A stretch of DNA of 64,000 bases from Clostridium kluyveri DSM 555 (GTDB taxonomy: Bacteria > Bacillota > Clostridia > Clostridiales > Clostridiaceae). A program made the translations under genes and the position numbers. The DNA lies in NCBI RefSeq assembly GCF_000016505.1, contig NC_009706.1, positions 3,844,001-3,908,000 of the forward strand, written 5' to 3'. The notes beneath the pieces were generated by a model, which was not told where the DNA came from, searched no databases, and worked only from the letters and a program-made list of their open reading frames with translations. The number at the start of each line of letters is the position of its first letter. Within the stretch, counting starts at the first letter, position 1. Positions 1-14,623 of this stretch are shown piece after piece.

Positions 1-221
<221 letters not shown>

Positions 222-332
222 CTAATTTTATATAAAAATCATCTGAATTTTTAAAATTAACTTATAATAATTATAGCATAAGTACTTACCTTAATTATAT
301 AATCTTATATTAGACCATTTAACATAGGTATA

Positions 333-1019
333 TTACATCAATATATATTTTACTAAACTATATATATTTTTATGAATTTCATTTACTGTGTTTATTCTAT
401 CATTTTCTATACAAGAAATTTTATTCCACCCATATTTATCTGCTACATATACTGCATTATTATATGAATTAATTAAATATTCATAATTACTCTCATGTAT
501 ATCTTTTTTGGCGTTACCTGTAAATTTATTATTCCTCTCAATCATGAGATTTTTACTATACTCAGGAGGCATATCTAAGAATATTACACAATCAGGTACT
601 GGCAGCTTAAATATATTGAATTCAAAATCCCACAGCCATTTTAAAAATTTATCTTTTTCTTCTATATTATCAATTTTGGAAGCCTGATGTACCATATTGG
701 ATGTAGTATACCTATCTGATAGAACTATGCCTCCACCTTCATAGAATTTTTTCCACTGTGTTTTATAAGAAGCAAACCTATCTACCCCATAAAAGGTAGA
801 TGCAACATAGGCACTTACATCTTCAGGATTTTCTCCAAAATCTCCATTTAAGTACATTTTTACCAGAGCAGATGATTCACTATTGTAATTAGGATATTCT
901 ACTTTTTTCACATTGTATTTTTCATCTAAAAGTCTATTATAAAGTTTTCTGGTCTGTGTAGCTTTGCCACTGCCATCACATCCTTCTATAACTATAAGTT
1001 TCCCTTTTAATGATTCCAT
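333..1019 (-). CDS. tmk: Thymidylate/deoxynucleoside kinase family protein
   Basis: A 228-residue P-loop kinase that by family phosphorylates dTMP to dTDP in the cytoplasm. The P-loop is at residues 13-21 (GCDGSGKAT) and the DRY motif that belongs to the TMP-kinase lid/substrate region is at 102-104. The usual TREPG segment of the Bacillus/E. coli enzyme is not seen; the equivalent region reads VEYPNYNSESS, so it belongs to the divergent clostridial subgroup. Start ATG with GGGGGAAG upstream. It sits 19 bp after the decarboxylase-family gene and upstream of darA, the yaaO-tmk-darA order of Bacillus, so it is probably co-transcribed with them. Confidence 0.85.
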   Translation of the reverse strand: MESLKGKLIVIEGCDGSGKATQTRKLYNRLLDEKYNVKKVEYPNYNSESSALVKMYLNGDFGENPEDVSAYVASTFYGVDRFASYKTQWKKFYEGGGIVLSDRYTTSNMVHQASKIDNIEEKDKFLKWLWDFEFNIFKLPVPDCVIFLDMPPEYSKNLMIERNNKFTGNAKKDIHESNYEYLINSYNNAVYVADKYGWNKISCIENDRINTVNEIHKNIYSLVKYILM

Positions 1020-1038
1020 TTAAACTTCCCCCATTAAT

Positions 1039-2478
1039 TTATTTTACAACTGAAATCTTATTATCTTTTATGCCTACTATATCCAATCCAGATTTCACAT
1101 AGTACTTTATAATTTTTAAAATATTTCTATCTATTATCTCCCCCATCAATAATAAAGGTACTCCTGGAGGATAGGGTGTTACATTAACTGCTGCTATTCT
1201 TCCCAATGAACTTTCTACATTTATTATCTCCTTTTCTGAATTTATAACTTCATAAGGCAATACTTCCATTTTAGGTACTTCATACTCCATCATATCTATT
1301 TTTTTATATATAAAGTTTTTTAAATTACAATTTTTTAATGCTCTATACAATATTTCAAATTCTTCTTTTTTATTAAAAGGAGAAAAAATTAATATTACAT
1401 TAAAGTTATCACTCATCTCAGCTTGAATTTTTGATTTTCTTAAATAGTCCAATAGTAAATTTGCACTATTGCCTTTTTTTAAGTTTATAATATATCTGGT
1501 GGAATCCATATTCCACACATTTGACGGTAAATTTTCATCATATACTAATATATCCTTTTTTTCAATTATATTAAATCCTTTTATAAGATTTATTTTATCC
1601 CTGTAATATTGGCTTATTTCAATAAGTTTTTCATAATCCCTATATCCATATTTCTCAAGATAAAACCTGGCATAATCCATAGAACAAAGTGCTATATAAG
1701 AAGGACTTGTACTTAAAAATACTTTAGAATAAAAATCAACTTTATCTAAATCCTCTTTATTATTAATATGTAAATAAGCGGTTTGAGTGAGACTTGGCAG
1801 TGTCTTATGTGCACTTGTAACTACCATGTCCGCTCCCATCTTAACTGCACTCTTAGGTAAACTTTTATGAACCCCAAAATGAGCGCCATGAGCACAATCA
1901 ACTAAAATTTTCATATTATATTCTCTAGCTTTTTCTATTATAAATTCTAAATTACTGCATATGCCATAATAATTAGGATATGTAATAATTATTCCTTTTG
2001 CATCTTTATTTTCATCTAAGACTTTTAAAAAATGCTCCAAATTTATACAAACAGGAGCATTTAATCTTGTACTTATAATATTTTTTAAATATACGGGATT
2101 TAACTTTCTCATAATTATCCCATTAAATATAGAACTATGACAATTTCTTTCTACCAAAACTTTATCTCCCTCATTAAAACTGCTAAATAGCATTATCATG
2201 TTTCCTGAGGTGCTGCCATTAACCAGGAAATAAGATTTTTTACTTCCATAAAAATCTCTAAGACGCTCACTAGCATCTAATATTATACTTTTGGGATTAT
2301 GAAGATTGTCTACCCCATCTACTTCTGTAATATCAAACTTTAAAATATTATCTATAAAATTCCTTCCTATTGAAGTATTAAAAAATCCCCTGCCATTTTT
2401 ATGTCCAGGCATACAAAATGATATATTATTTTCTTCGATGTATTTTAAAACTCCTTCTAAAAGCGGTAATTCTGACAA
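1039..2478 (-). CDS. Orn/Lys/Arg decarboxylase family protein (YaaO-like)
   Basis: A 479-residue fold-type I PLP enzyme of the group III basic amino-acid decarboxylases (relatives: SpeA/YaaO of Bacillus). Residues seen: CMPGHKNG near the N-terminus, STSGN around 90-95, DCAHGAHFG around 194-202, and SAHKTLPSLTQ with Lys225 as the PLP lysine; the C-terminal domain ends with the TPYPPGVPLL motif. The substrate (arginine, lysine or ornithine) cannot be told. I accept the TTG start at 2478, which has AAAGGAGAG 8 bp upstream. It overlaps the 3' end of csfB by 22 bp, so translation is likely coupled. Confidence 0.85.
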   Translation of the reverse strand: MSELPLLEGVLKYIEENNISFCMPGHKNGRGFFNTSIGRNFIDNILKFDITEVDGVDNLHNPKSIILDASERLRDFYGSKKSYFLVNGSTSGNMIMLFSSFNEGDKVLVERNCHSSIFNGIIMRKLNPVYLKNIISTRLNAPVCINLEHFLKVLDENKDAKGIIITYPNYYGICSNLEFIIEKAREYNMKILVDCAHGAHFGVHKSLPKSAVKMGADMVVTSAHKTLPSLTQTAYLHINNKEDLDKVDFYSKVFLSTSPSYIALCSMDYARFYLEKYGYRDYEKLIEISQYYRDKINLIKGFNIIEKKDILVYDENLPSNVWNMDSTRYIINLKKGNSANLLLDYLRKSKIQAEMSDNFNVILIFSPFNKKEEFEILYRALKNCNLKNFIYKKIDMMEYEVPKMEVLPYEVINSEKEIINVESSLGRIAAVNVTPYPPGVPLLLMGEIIDRNILKIIKYYVKSGLDIVGIKDNKISVVK

Positions 2479-2669
2479 TGGATTATCTCTCCTTTTATAA
2501 TAAAACGTACTATAGTTTTTTTTATTCTCTGTTTATAATACTCATAAAAATCCACATTATTTTCTAACTTTAATAATCTCTTTTCACAATTTATACATAT
2601 TCCTCTACCATATATTATTATACCATTACTTAAAGGCTTTCCACATATTATACAATACTTTTTTTTCAT
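2457..2669 (-). CDS. csfB: Anti-sigma-G factor Gin (CsfB)
   Basis: A 70-residue protein with a zinc-knuckle pattern: Cys6-x2-Cys9 and Cys24-x2-Cys27, the signature of Gin/CsfB. In Bacillus, Gin binds sigma-G (and sigma-E) and keeps it inactive until engulfment is complete. ATG start with AGGAGG just upstream. It is the first gene of the visible csfB/decarboxylase/tmk/darA run, the same neighbours as in Bacillus, which supports the call despite the short length. In Bacillus csfB is read by sporulation sigma factors; I did not find a clear sigma-F type promoter here. Confidence 0.85.
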   Translation of the reverse strand: MKKKYCIICGKPLSNGIIIYGRGICINCEKRLLKLENNVDFYEYYKQRIKKTIVRFIIKGEIIHCQNYRF

Positions 2670-2981
2670 TCATATCCTCCTAGCAAGTCCTAATTATGAA
2701 TTAATAAATTAATTTTATCATTTAGATTCTCGCCTTTTAATGTATATAATATTCAATTGAATTTTATTTTATTTTTTTATCCTAATATTATATAATATTC
2801 AATTTATCCTTAAATTTATTTTGTCCACATAAATAAATTTAAATTTTAATATATTATTATTATGTAGATATTAATAATATCATATTCAAAAGTATACTTC
2901 ATAAGCTATAATGTAAATAGCCATCAACGATCACTTAGCTAAAGATAATAATTATACCATATTTACTTAGGAGGACATTAT
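2670..2981. other. AT-rich divergent intergenic region
   Basis: About 310 bases separating the csfB operon from corA. It is very AT-rich and I see no ORF, tRNA or known riboswitch; in particular no M-box-like Mg2+ riboswitch is visible before corA. The only feature I can support is the candidate corA promoter at 2885-2912. Confidence 0.6.
2885..2912 (+). promoter_or_regulatory. Candidate sigma-A promoter of corA
   Basis: TTCAAA at 2885-2890, a 16-bp spacer, then a perfect TATAAT at 2907-2912, about 70 bp before the corA start. The -35 is imperfect and the region is AT-rich, so chance matches are likely. Confidence 0.4.
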
Positions 2982-3923
2982 ATGATATCAATTTATAAAA
3001 CTATAGATACATCAAACAAGTTGCAATCTTTAGACACTATAGAACATGGCTGTTGGATTAATATTATAGCACCTTCTGATGAAGATTTACTTTTAATATC
3101 AAAAAAAACTGGTGTTTCACTAGATTTTTTAAGAGCTGCCCTTGATGAAGAAGAAACATCTCGTATAGATACAGAAGATAATAATTTACTTGTAATAGTT
3201 GATATTCCTTTTACTGAAATGGAGGTCAATTCTTTAACTTATGACTCCTACCCTCTGGCAATAATTCATACGGAATTTATTTTAATAACTGTTTGTTTGA
3301 AAAACAGTAAAATTCTTACAGACTTTATAGCCGGTAAAGTAAAATCGTTTTACACCTTTAAACGCTCTAGATTCATATTACAAATACTTTATAGGATAGC
3401 AAGTTATTATCTACTTTATTTAAGACAAATAGATAAAAAAAGTGTGATGATTGAACAGAGACTTCACAAATCTATGAAAAACAAAGAATTTATTCAACTT
3501 TTATCTTTAGAAAAATCCCTAGTTTATTTTTCTACATCTTTAAAGGCAAATGAAATAACTCTAGAAAAAATGTTAAAATTAGAGCTTTTACAAAAATATC
3601 CTGAAGATCAGGATATCTTAGAAGATGTTATTATCGAAAATAAACAGGCTATAGAAATGACCAATATTTATAGCAATATTCTAGCGGGAACTATGGATGC
3701 ATTTGCTTCAGTCGTATCTAATAATTTGAATATAGTTATGAAACTTTTAGCATCTGTAACCATAGTTATGTCTATACCAAATATAATATTTGGTTCTTTT
3801 GGTATGAATGTATCCGGCATACCTTTTGGAAAATATACAAATGCTTTTTGGATTATATATGGAATTACAGCTTTAATTTGTGTTATATCTATAATATTCC
3901 TGAAGAAAAAGGATTTATTTTAA
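2982..3923 (+). CDS. corA: CorA-family divalent cation transporter
   Basis: A 313-residue CorA/MIT-family Mg2+ (or Co2+/Ni2+) channel of the cytoplasmic membrane. A long cytoplasmic alpha/beta domain and helical stalk precede two C-terminal membrane segments (about 255-272 and 289-307), with the diagnostic GMN at 274-276 between them and a basic C-terminus (KKKDLF). AGGAGG lies 7 bp before the ATG. The next gene follows after about 18 bp, so they may be co-transcribed. Which metal it moves cannot be read from the sequence. Confidence 0.9.
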   Translation: MISIYKTIDTSNKLQSLDTIEHGCWINIIAPSDEDLLLISKKTGVSLDFLRAALDEEETSRIDTEDNNLLVIVDIPFTEMEVNSLTYDSYPLAIIHTEFILITVCLKNSKILTDFIAGKVKSFYTFKRSRFILQILYRIASYYLLYLRQIDKKSVMIEQRLHKSMKNKEFIQLLSLEKSLVYFSTSLKANEITLEKMLKLELLQKYPEDQDILEDVIIENKQAIEMTNIYSNILAGTMDAFASVVSNNLNIVMKLLASVTIVMSIPNIIFGSFGMNVSGIPFGKYTNAFWIIYGITALICVISIIFLKKKDLF

Positions 3924-3941
3924 TTTTGGAAGGTGATAGTT

Positions 3942-4856
3942 TTGTTAGGCAAAAAGTTAGAAAAAGGAGATACGATAGGAATCGTATCCCCTTCAAGCAG
4001 TGAGGAGCCCAAAAAAATAGAAGAAAGCATTAAGTTTTTACAAAACTTAGGGTTTAACGTTAAAAGTGGAAAACATATTTACGATAGATGGGGCTATCTA
4101 GCCGGTAAGGACAAAGATAGAGTACAAGATCTCATGGATATGTTCTTAGACAAAGAAGTAAATACAATACTGTGTATAAGAGGTGGATATGGTGCTATGA
4201 GACTTCTTCCTCTTATAGACTTTGATATTATAGAAAAAAACCCAAAAATATTTGCTGGATTCAGTGATATAACTACTTTACTAAATAATATATATCAAGA
4301 ATGTAATTTAATTACCTTTCACTCTCCTATGTGCAATTCTCAATTTGATTCCTCTACATTAAAAAGCTTTTTAGATACACTGATGTTTGGATATAATCTT
4401 TTTACTATAGAAAATACTGATAATATACCTACAGATTATTTTAATGGTGAATATGTTAAAGGAGAACTTGTAGGAGGTAATCTATCTTTAATATGCAGTA
4501 CACTTGGCACACCTTATGCTATAAATACCAAAGACAAAATACTATTTATGGAAGAGGTAGAAGAAGAACCTTATAAGATTGATAGAATGCTTACACATTT
4601 GTCTCTAAGTGGCATTCTTCAACAGTGCAGAGGTTTCATTATAGGTCAATTTAAAGGCTGTGAATTTTCTAAGTATAAAGAGAGCTTAACTTTATCTGAA
4701 ATATTTGAAGATAGAATATTAAGTCTTAGGAAACCAACTTTAACCAATTTTCAATCCGGCCATTCATATCCTAAAATAACTATCCCGATTGGTGCAGAAG
4801 TAGAAATAGATTTAAAAAATGGCAAAATACACTTATCCGAACCCGTGGTGAGATAA
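3942..4856 (+). CDS. LD-carboxypeptidase family S66 (MccF/LdcA-like)
   Basis: A serine peptidase of family S66; members cleave the L,D bond of murein tetrapeptides (LdcA) or hydrolyse microcin C (MccF). The catalytic triad is recognisable: Ser in GFSDITTL (about residue 108), Glu in FMEEVEEEP (about 204) and His in SGHSYP (about 274); the GGYGAMR nucleophile-elbow neighbour is also present. I choose the TTG at 3942 because GGAAGGTG lies 8 bp before it; the GTG at 3933 would overlap that Shine-Dalgarno. It has no signal peptide, so it acts in the cytoplasm. It lies just after corA and may share its transcript. Confidence 0.85.
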   Translation: MLGKKLEKGDTIGIVSPSSSEEPKKIEESIKFLQNLGFNVKSGKHIYDRWGYLAGKDKDRVQDLMDMFLDKEVNTILCIRGGYGAMRLLPLIDFDIIEKNPKIFAGFSDITTLLNNIYQECNLITFHSPMCNSQFDSSTLKSFLDTLMFGYNLFTIENTDNIPTDYFNGEYVKGELVGGNLSLICSTLGTPYAINTKDKILFMEEVEEEPYKIDRMLTHLSLSGILQQCRGFIIGQFKGCEFSKYKESLTLSEIFEDRILSLRKPTLTNFQSGHSYPKITIPIGAEVEIDLKNGKIHLSEPVVR

Positions 4857-5018
4857 AGTAATTTTTAGACTTAAGTAAAGTATACCATAAAAAGTACTTT
4901 CTTCCATCTAAATCTTAAATAGTTGAATATTTTACTACCTTTTATTTTGTATAGAAAAACTATGCAAAGTATGTAATAATTAATTATGAGTTATAAATTA
5001 TATTTAAGGAGAAAATGT

Positions 5019-5762
5019 ATGCAAAATAATGTATTGGCAATTGTTAATAATGTGGAAATAACCGAAAATGACTTCAAAAACGTGGTAAAGAGATTTCCCG
5101 CAGAAAGGCAGCAATACTTTAATACAGATGAAGGTAAAAAACAGTTATTAGATGAAATTATATCTTTTGAACTTTTTTATAATTATGGTAAGGAAATTGA
5201 ATTAGAAAAAGATAGAGATTATTTAGTTAAGTTAGAAACAACTAAAAAGGAATTATTAATTCAAGAGACAATATCTAAAATTATGGAAAATATTAAAGTT
5301 ACTGATAAAGAGGTAGAAGATTATTATACCAACAACAAATCTATGTATAAAAAACCTGAAAATATAACTGCAAGACATATATTAGTGGATTCTTTTGAAA
5401 AAGCTGCTCAAATATCCAATGAGATAAAAAAAGGTCTGTCTTTTGAGGATGCAGCAAAAAAATACTCCTCATGTCCCTCTAAAGCTCAAGGTGGTAACTT
5501 AGGTAACTTTACTAGAGGACAGATGGTACCTGAATTTGAAACAGCAGCTTTTCAATTGGAAATAGGTATATTAAGCAAACCTGTAAAAACCCAATTCGGA
5601 TATCACCTTATAAAAGTAGAGAAAAAAGAAAAAGATTCTATAAAGGGTTTTGACAAAGTAAAAAATGCTATAAAGAATGGGCTACTACAGGAAAAAAGAA
5701 CTCTTGAATATTCAAAATGCATTAATAACTTAAAAGATAAATACCCAATTGAGATCAAGTGA
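5019..5762 (+). CDS. Parvulin-type peptidyl-prolyl cis-trans isomerase
   Basis: A 247-residue protein with an N-terminal SurA/PrsA-like helical region and a PpiC (rotamase) domain in roughly residues 100-205, including ARHILV near its start and GGNLGNFTRGQMVPEFE and FGYHLIKVE typical of the fold. There is no signal peptide or lipobox, so unlike PrsA it appears to be cytoplasmic. I use the ATG at 5019, which has AAGGAG 8 bp upstream; an in-frame ATG at 4986 has none. Its stop codon lies inside the first bases of an intergenic repeat copy (5754-5965). Confidence 0.85.
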   Translation: MQNNVLAIVNNVEITENDFKNVVKRFPAERQQYFNTDEGKKQLLDEIISFELFYNYGKEIELEKDRDYLVKLETTKKELLIQETISKIMENIKVTDKEVEDYYTNNKSMYKKPENITARHILVDSFEKAAQISNEIKKGLSFEDAAKKYSSCPSKAQGGNLGNFTRGQMVPEFETAAFQLEIGILSKPVKTQFGYHLIKVEKKEKDSIKGFDKVKNAIKNGLLQEKRTLEYSKCINNLKDKYPIEIK

Positions 5763-5965
5763 TTCAGAGGTTCAGGTGGAAGTCTGCTATAAATAAATGC
5801 TTATCTTCATCTGAACCTTATTAACAGTATTCTTAGTGTCTTTAGCACCTAGAATACGTTATCCTTATCCTTTAGGGGAAGAACTTATCCAGGTGTCGCG
5901 GCGGTGCTTATCTACTTTGAATAAGTCTGGGGATATTAGCTAATTATAGCGTTTGGATAAAATAA
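5754..5965 (+). repeat. Dispersed intergenic repeat, copy 1 (long form)
   Basis: Begins ATCAAGTGATTC, contains GGTGGAAGTCTGC, CTGAACCTTA, ACTTTGAATAAG and ATTAGCTAATTATAG, all found in the same order in copies 2 and/or 3. It carries an internal hairpin insert around 5822-5880 (GTATTCTTAGTG ... CACCTAGAATAC) shared with copy 2 only. No conserved ORF runs through it. Confidence 0.75.
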
Positions 5966-5992
5966 TATTTAATATAAATTAGGGGTGATTTT

Positions 5993-6718
5993 ATGAGTTA
6001 CGAAAAGTTAAAATCAGTTGTAGACTCAAGTGAAAATATTGTATTTTTAGGAGGTGCTGGAGTTTCTACTGAATCAAATATACCTGATTTTAGATCTGAA
6101 GCAGGTATATATAAGACTAAAAATAATTTTTCATATCCTCCTGAAGTAATGCTAAGTCATACATTCTTTATGTCTCATACCGAAGACTTCTTTGACTTCT
6201 ACAGAAAAAAAATGATATATAAAGATGCAAAGCCCAATGATACGCATTACGCTTTAGCAGAATTAGAAAAAAGGGGAAAGCTAAAGGCTATAATAACTCA
6301 AAATATCGATGGACTTCATCAAATGGCAGGATCACATAATGTGTTAGAATTACACGGTTCAATTCACAGAAATTACTGTACTAGATGTAATAAATTCTTT
6401 GATTTGGATTATGTAATAAAAAGCACTAATCTTATTCCAAAATGTGATAAGTGCAATGGATTAGTTAAACCAGATGTAGTTTTATATGAAGAAAGCTTGG
6501 ATATGGATGTATTAAATAACTCTGTGGAATATATACGTAAAGCAGATATTTTAATTGTAGGAGGTACATCTCTGGTAGTATATCCTGCAGCAGGACTGGT
6601 TGATTATTTTAATGGCAGTAATTTAGTTCTTATAAATAAATCTACTACTCCTTATGATAATAAAGCTAATATAGTTATACATGACAGCATAGGAAAAGTT
6701 TTAAAAAGTATACTTTAA
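5993..6718 (+). CDS. cobB: NAD-dependent protein deacylase, sirtuin
   Basis: A 241-residue SIR2-family enzyme that removes acyl groups from lysine using NAD+. Seen: GAGVST at 21-26, IPDFRS, TQNIDGLH at 102-109, catalytic His121 in LHG, a zinc site of Cys129, Cys132, Cys151 and Cys154, and GGTSLVVYPAAG for NAD binding. Length fits bacterial sirtuins. RBS-like GGGGTG lies before the ATG. It is single-gene and closed by a hairpin that overlaps the stop codon. Confidence 0.92.
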   Translation: MSYEKLKSVVDSSENIVFLGGAGVSTESNIPDFRSEAGIYKTKNNFSYPPEVMLSHTFFMSHTEDFFDFYRKKMIYKDAKPNDTHYALAELEKRGKLKAIITQNIDGLHQMAGSHNVLELHGSIHRNYCTRCNKFFDLDYVIKSTNLIPKCDKCNGLVKPDVVLYEESLDMDVLNNSVEYIRKADILIVGGTSLVVYPAAGLVDYFNGSNLVLINKSTTPYDNKANIVIHDSIGKVLKSIL

Positions 6719-6730
6719 AGTATACTTTTT
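6703..6730 (+). terminator. Intrinsic terminator of the sirtuin gene
   Basis: Self-complementary AAAAAGTATACTTT / AAAGTATACTTTTT with the sirtuin TAA near its centre, ending in a T run. Confidence 0.7.
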
Positions 6731-6756
6731 AAAATGCTTGTTTCAGCGATAAAAAT

Positions 6757-6777
6757 AGAATGTCAATAAGACATTCT
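6757..6777 (-). terminator. Intrinsic terminator of rRNA operon 1
   Basis: Stem AGAATGTC/GACATTCT with a 5-nt loop, followed on the minus strand by ATTTTTATC, just downstream of the 5S gene. Confidence 0.75.
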
Positions 6778-6789
6778 ATTTAAAACATA

Positions 6790-6906
6790 TCCGGCAGCGA
6801 CCTGCTCTCCCACAGGGCCTCCCCTGCAGTACCATGGGCACTGTGGAACTTAACCTTCCTGTTCGAAATGGTAAGGGGTGTTGCCTCCACGTTATTGCCA
6901 CCAGAT
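6790..6906 (-). rRNA. rrf: 5S ribosomal RNA, operon 1
   Basis: About 117 nt, minus strand. The 5' part reads TGGTGGCAATAACGTGG and the 3' part ends GCAGGTCGCTGCCGG; the loop with CGAACAGGAAGGTTAAG is typical of bacterial 5S. Differs from the second copy at one base (6891). Ends are placed by analogy to within a few bases. Confidence 0.93.
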
Positions 6907-6961
6907 TTATATTATTCTTTTCAGGAGTTTTATCCCCTCAAAATTGCACAGTAAATATTAT

Positions 6962-11925
<4,964 letters not shown>

Positions 11926-12256
11926 AAGTTTTATTTGACTCTGTTGAAAATTACTATTAGCTTCGCCCAGCTTCGTTAAATGCCTCATTCCGGTGCTCAA
12001 TTACATAAGTAAGTTCCGCTCCTCATTCAGCCTTTTCCTCGCTGTACTCGCTACTAGCAATTTTAGTATATCTCTTTCAGCAGAATACTGCTTGAATATA
12101 CTACATTACGAAATTACTCTCTTTACTGCTCTCGCAGCTCAAAAGAATTGCTGGTTTATTCTTAATAAATAAGTTTACCTATCTTCTTTATTCTGTTTAA
12201 TTTTCAAGGATCATATTTCATCTTTGCTGCCATCTGTTTTCTCAGACAGCTTTTAT

Positions 12257-12285
12257 AGTATATCATCTCATTTTCCCTTTGTCAA
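12257..12285 (-). promoter_or_regulatory. rRNA operon 1 promoter
   Basis: TTGACA (12280-12285), exactly 17 bp, TATACT (12257-12262), about 335 bp before the mature 16S end. The leader between 11926 and 12256 holds no gene; it includes CCTTGAAAATTAAACAG, a typical rRNA leader motif. Confidence 0.85.
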
Positions 12286-12521
12286 CACTTTTTTTAGCAT
12301 TTCAAAGACTAAAATTTTGAAGGTACACATGCTGCTAAAATTACTATTCTGTATTTTGCAGCAACATGTGATATTTTATCATACTTTATTCTAATGTCTC
12401 TATAAGATATACCAACTACATAAAAATATCTCTTATATACAACATATAATTCTTATTTTCTATAATATACTTATATTGATACGCTAGGTTATGTTTATTT
12501 ATTTAAAAGCTACTATATTTT

Positions 12522-12728
12522 TGAATTTTATCCTAACACCACCATTACTAGTACTCTTACCTTCTTCAAAGTAGGAGACAATCATTGCTACATGCCTGAA
12601 TAAGTTTTTCCCCTAAAGAATAACGTATTCTAAGTGCTAAAGACACTAAGAATACTGTTAATAAGGCCCATATGTAGAAAAGCATTTCTCATAGGCAAAC
12701 TCCATCTAAACCTAAAAATCACTTGTTC
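12522..12728 (-). repeat. Dispersed intergenic repeat, copy 2 (long form)
   Basis: Reads on the minus strand CAAGTGATTTTTAGG, GATGGAGTTTGCC, ATGAGAAATGC, the same hairpin insert as copy 1, then CTACTTTGAAGAAGG and GGTGTTAGGATAAAA. The stop codon of the upstream aminotransferase gene lies inside its first bases. The rest of the 12304-12711 interval is AT-rich with no other gene visible. Confidence 0.75.
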
Positions 12729-13860
12729 TACACTGTTTTAAAAAAAATTGAGGCATATCACATTTACATTGAAATCCCATATGCTTTAAAGCTTCCTGAA
12801 GAGCATAAAGACTATAACTTATTAAATCTTTTCTGGCATTTTCTCCCATATGGCCTATTCTTATAACCTTATTTTTCAAATATCCAAAAGAACCTGCTAT
12901 CATAATATTAAAATTAATTAACATGAATTCTCTGAGCTGCTTTTCTTCTATACCCTTTGGAACCTCAATAACAGTAACTGTATTGGAATAACCTTTTTCC
13001 ACATATAGATTAAGACCTGCTTCTATAATAGTCTTTCTTAAGCTTTCAGCAATTATTCTATGTCTTTCCAAAATATTTTTATCTTCTAGAATATTATCTA
13101 AAGCTACTTTAAGTCCAATTATATTACTTATTGGAGGGGTATATGGAAACCATTTATTTTCATAGTATTTTTCCCAAATTAGTAAATTACAATAAAAAGA
13201 CCTTATGGGCTCTTTTCTAATTTTCATAGCTAACAAGGCTTCTTCACTCATACTAATCAGAGTAAGCCCCGGAGGAGCTGAAATACATTTTTGCGAACCA
13301 CCTATAACTATATCTATATCCCAATTATCAACTTCTAATTTTTCTCCTCCCATTGCGGAAACACTATCTACTAAAGTCAATACACCTCTTTTTTTAAGCA
13401 AAGGACATATTTTTGACACATCATTCAATACTCCTGAAGGAGTATCACAATGTACAATGGTTGCATATTTGAAATTACTATCTTTATCTAAAAATTTTGC
13501 TAATTCTATTATATCTATTTCTCGCCTCCTATTTCCTTTAAAAAATTCCACTTTCCCACCATATAATTTTACTAAATCAGCAAATCCTTCTCCAAATACG
13601 CCATTGTCAATTACAAGAACCCTATCTCCTTCTTCTGTAAGAGAAGCACAGGCTGCTTCTAATCCTAACATTCCCTCTCCACCTAATATTATAGTCTGAT
13701 TTTTAGTTTTTAATAATCGACCTATGTCTTCACAGGCATTCCTATAAAAATCATAAAATTTTACATCCAAATCCGGATTAGTAGTCCTCATACTCATTGC
13801 AAGCCTAACATTTTCTCTAATTTCTGTAGGCCCTGGAGTCAGTACATATGGAATGTTCAA
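12712..13860 (-). CDS. Class V aminotransferase (PucG/AGXT-like)
   Basis: A 382-residue fold-type I PLP aminotransferase of the alanine-glyoxylate/serine-pyruvate group. TPGPTEI at the N-terminus, GGEGMLGLEAA, DSVSAMGGEKL and GGSQKCISAPPG with the PLP lysine at about residue 191. I start at the TTG at 13860, with AGAGGTGA just upstream; the in-frame GTG at 13869 would lie inside that Shine-Dalgarno. Its last codons and stop fall in the first bases of repeat copy 2, so the C-terminal tail (CKCDMPQFFLKQCRTSDF) may have been changed by that insertion. The substrate is unknown; the paralogue at 26438 is the one tied to serine synthesis. Confidence 0.8.
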   Translation of the reverse strand: MNIPYVLTPGPTEIRENVRLAMSMRTTNPDLDVKFYDFYRNACEDIGRLLKTKNQTIILGGEGMLGLEAACASLTEEGDRVLVIDNGVFGEGFADLVKLYGGKVEFFKGNRRREIDIIELAKFLDKDSNFKYATIVHCDTPSGVLNDVSKICPLLKKRGVLTLVDSVSAMGGEKLEVDNWDIDIVIGGSQKCISAPPGLTLISMSEEALLAMKIRKEPIRSFYCNLLIWEKYYENKWFPYTPPISNIIGLKVALDNILEDKNILERHRIIAESLRKTIIEAGLNLYVEKGYSNTVTVIEVPKGIEEKQLREFMLINFNIMIAGSFGYLKNKVIRIGHMGENARKDLISYSLYALQEALKHMGFQCKCDMPQFFLKQCRTSDF

Positions 13861-14016
13861 GAAAATCACCTCTTTAAAATAATTTTAGTAGTATTATAAT
13901 ACTATTGTTTTTTTTAATAAAATGTACGGATACAATTTATTAAAAATTAATTTTATATTTGACACTTATGTTAAAATATAAAAAAGATTATTTTAATTAA
14001 AGAAAGGAATTCTTTT

Positions 14017-14613
14017 ATGAAAGCTGAAGAAAAAATTAGAGAGAAAATCAGAGAGATATGTGAAAATTATAAGGATGCACCTACGGAAGGATACATTTCT
14101 GGCAGTGGACCTATTCCCTGTCTTATACTATTCATTGGAGAAGCTCCAGGAAAAACAGAAATAATACAAGGAAAACCTTTTGTTGGTATGGCAGGAAAAA
14201 CTTTTGAGAATTATTTGAATTCTATAGGATTAAAAAGAGAAGAAGTACGAATCACAAACACTTGCTTTTTTAGACCAATTAAAATTAAAATATCAAAAGA
14301 TGGTAAAGAAACTATAAGCAACAGAACTCCTAAAATACCAGAAATTAAATTATTCAAAGAAATATTAAATGAAGAAATTAATCTTGTAAATCCTAAAATA
14401 ATTATTACATTAGGGAATATACCTTTAAAAAGTTTTACTGAATTTGACTCCATAGGAAAATGTCATGGTACTATCTATTTTAATGAGAATCTAAGGAAAC
14501 CCGTATTTCCTATGTATCATCCTTCTGCTTTGACCTACAATAGAAATAAAAATTTTCAATCTATATATGAGGAGGACTGGGAAAAATTAAAAGGAGCTCT
14601 AAATACCCTTTAG
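14017..14613 (+). CDS. Uracil-DNA glycosylase superfamily protein
   Basis: A 198-residue member of the UDG superfamily nearest to families 4/5: GEAPGKTE (about 48-55) matches motif 1, GKPFVGMAGKTFE follows, TNTCFFRP is the next core strand and YHPSAL near the C-terminus is motif 2. The four spaced cysteines that hold the [4Fe-4S] cluster in family 4 are not evident (isolated Cys only), so cluster and activity are uncertain. By family it would remove uracil from DNA. RBS AAAGGA before the ATG. It converges on the VanZ-like gene with a 4-bp overlap. Confidence 0.75.
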   Translation: MKAEEKIREKIREICENYKDAPTEGYISGSGPIPCLILFIGEAPGKTEIIQGKPFVGMAGKTFENYLNSIGLKREEVRITNTCFFRPIKIKISKDGKETISNRTPKIPEIKLFKEILNEEINLVNPKIIITLGNIPLKSFTEFDSIGKCHGTIYFNENLRKPVFPMYHPSALTYNRNKNFQSIYEEDWEKLKGALNTL

Positions 14614-14623
14614 TTCTCCTTTT
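14589..14623. terminator. Bidirectional terminator between the UDG and VanZ-like genes
   Basis: AAAAGGAG / CTCCTTTT stem spanning the overlapping stop codons of both convergent genes, with a T run on the plus side. Confidence 0.6.

Noticed and set aside
2670-2981. Possible Mg2+ riboswitch before corA
   Set aside because: None of the M-box core motifs are present.
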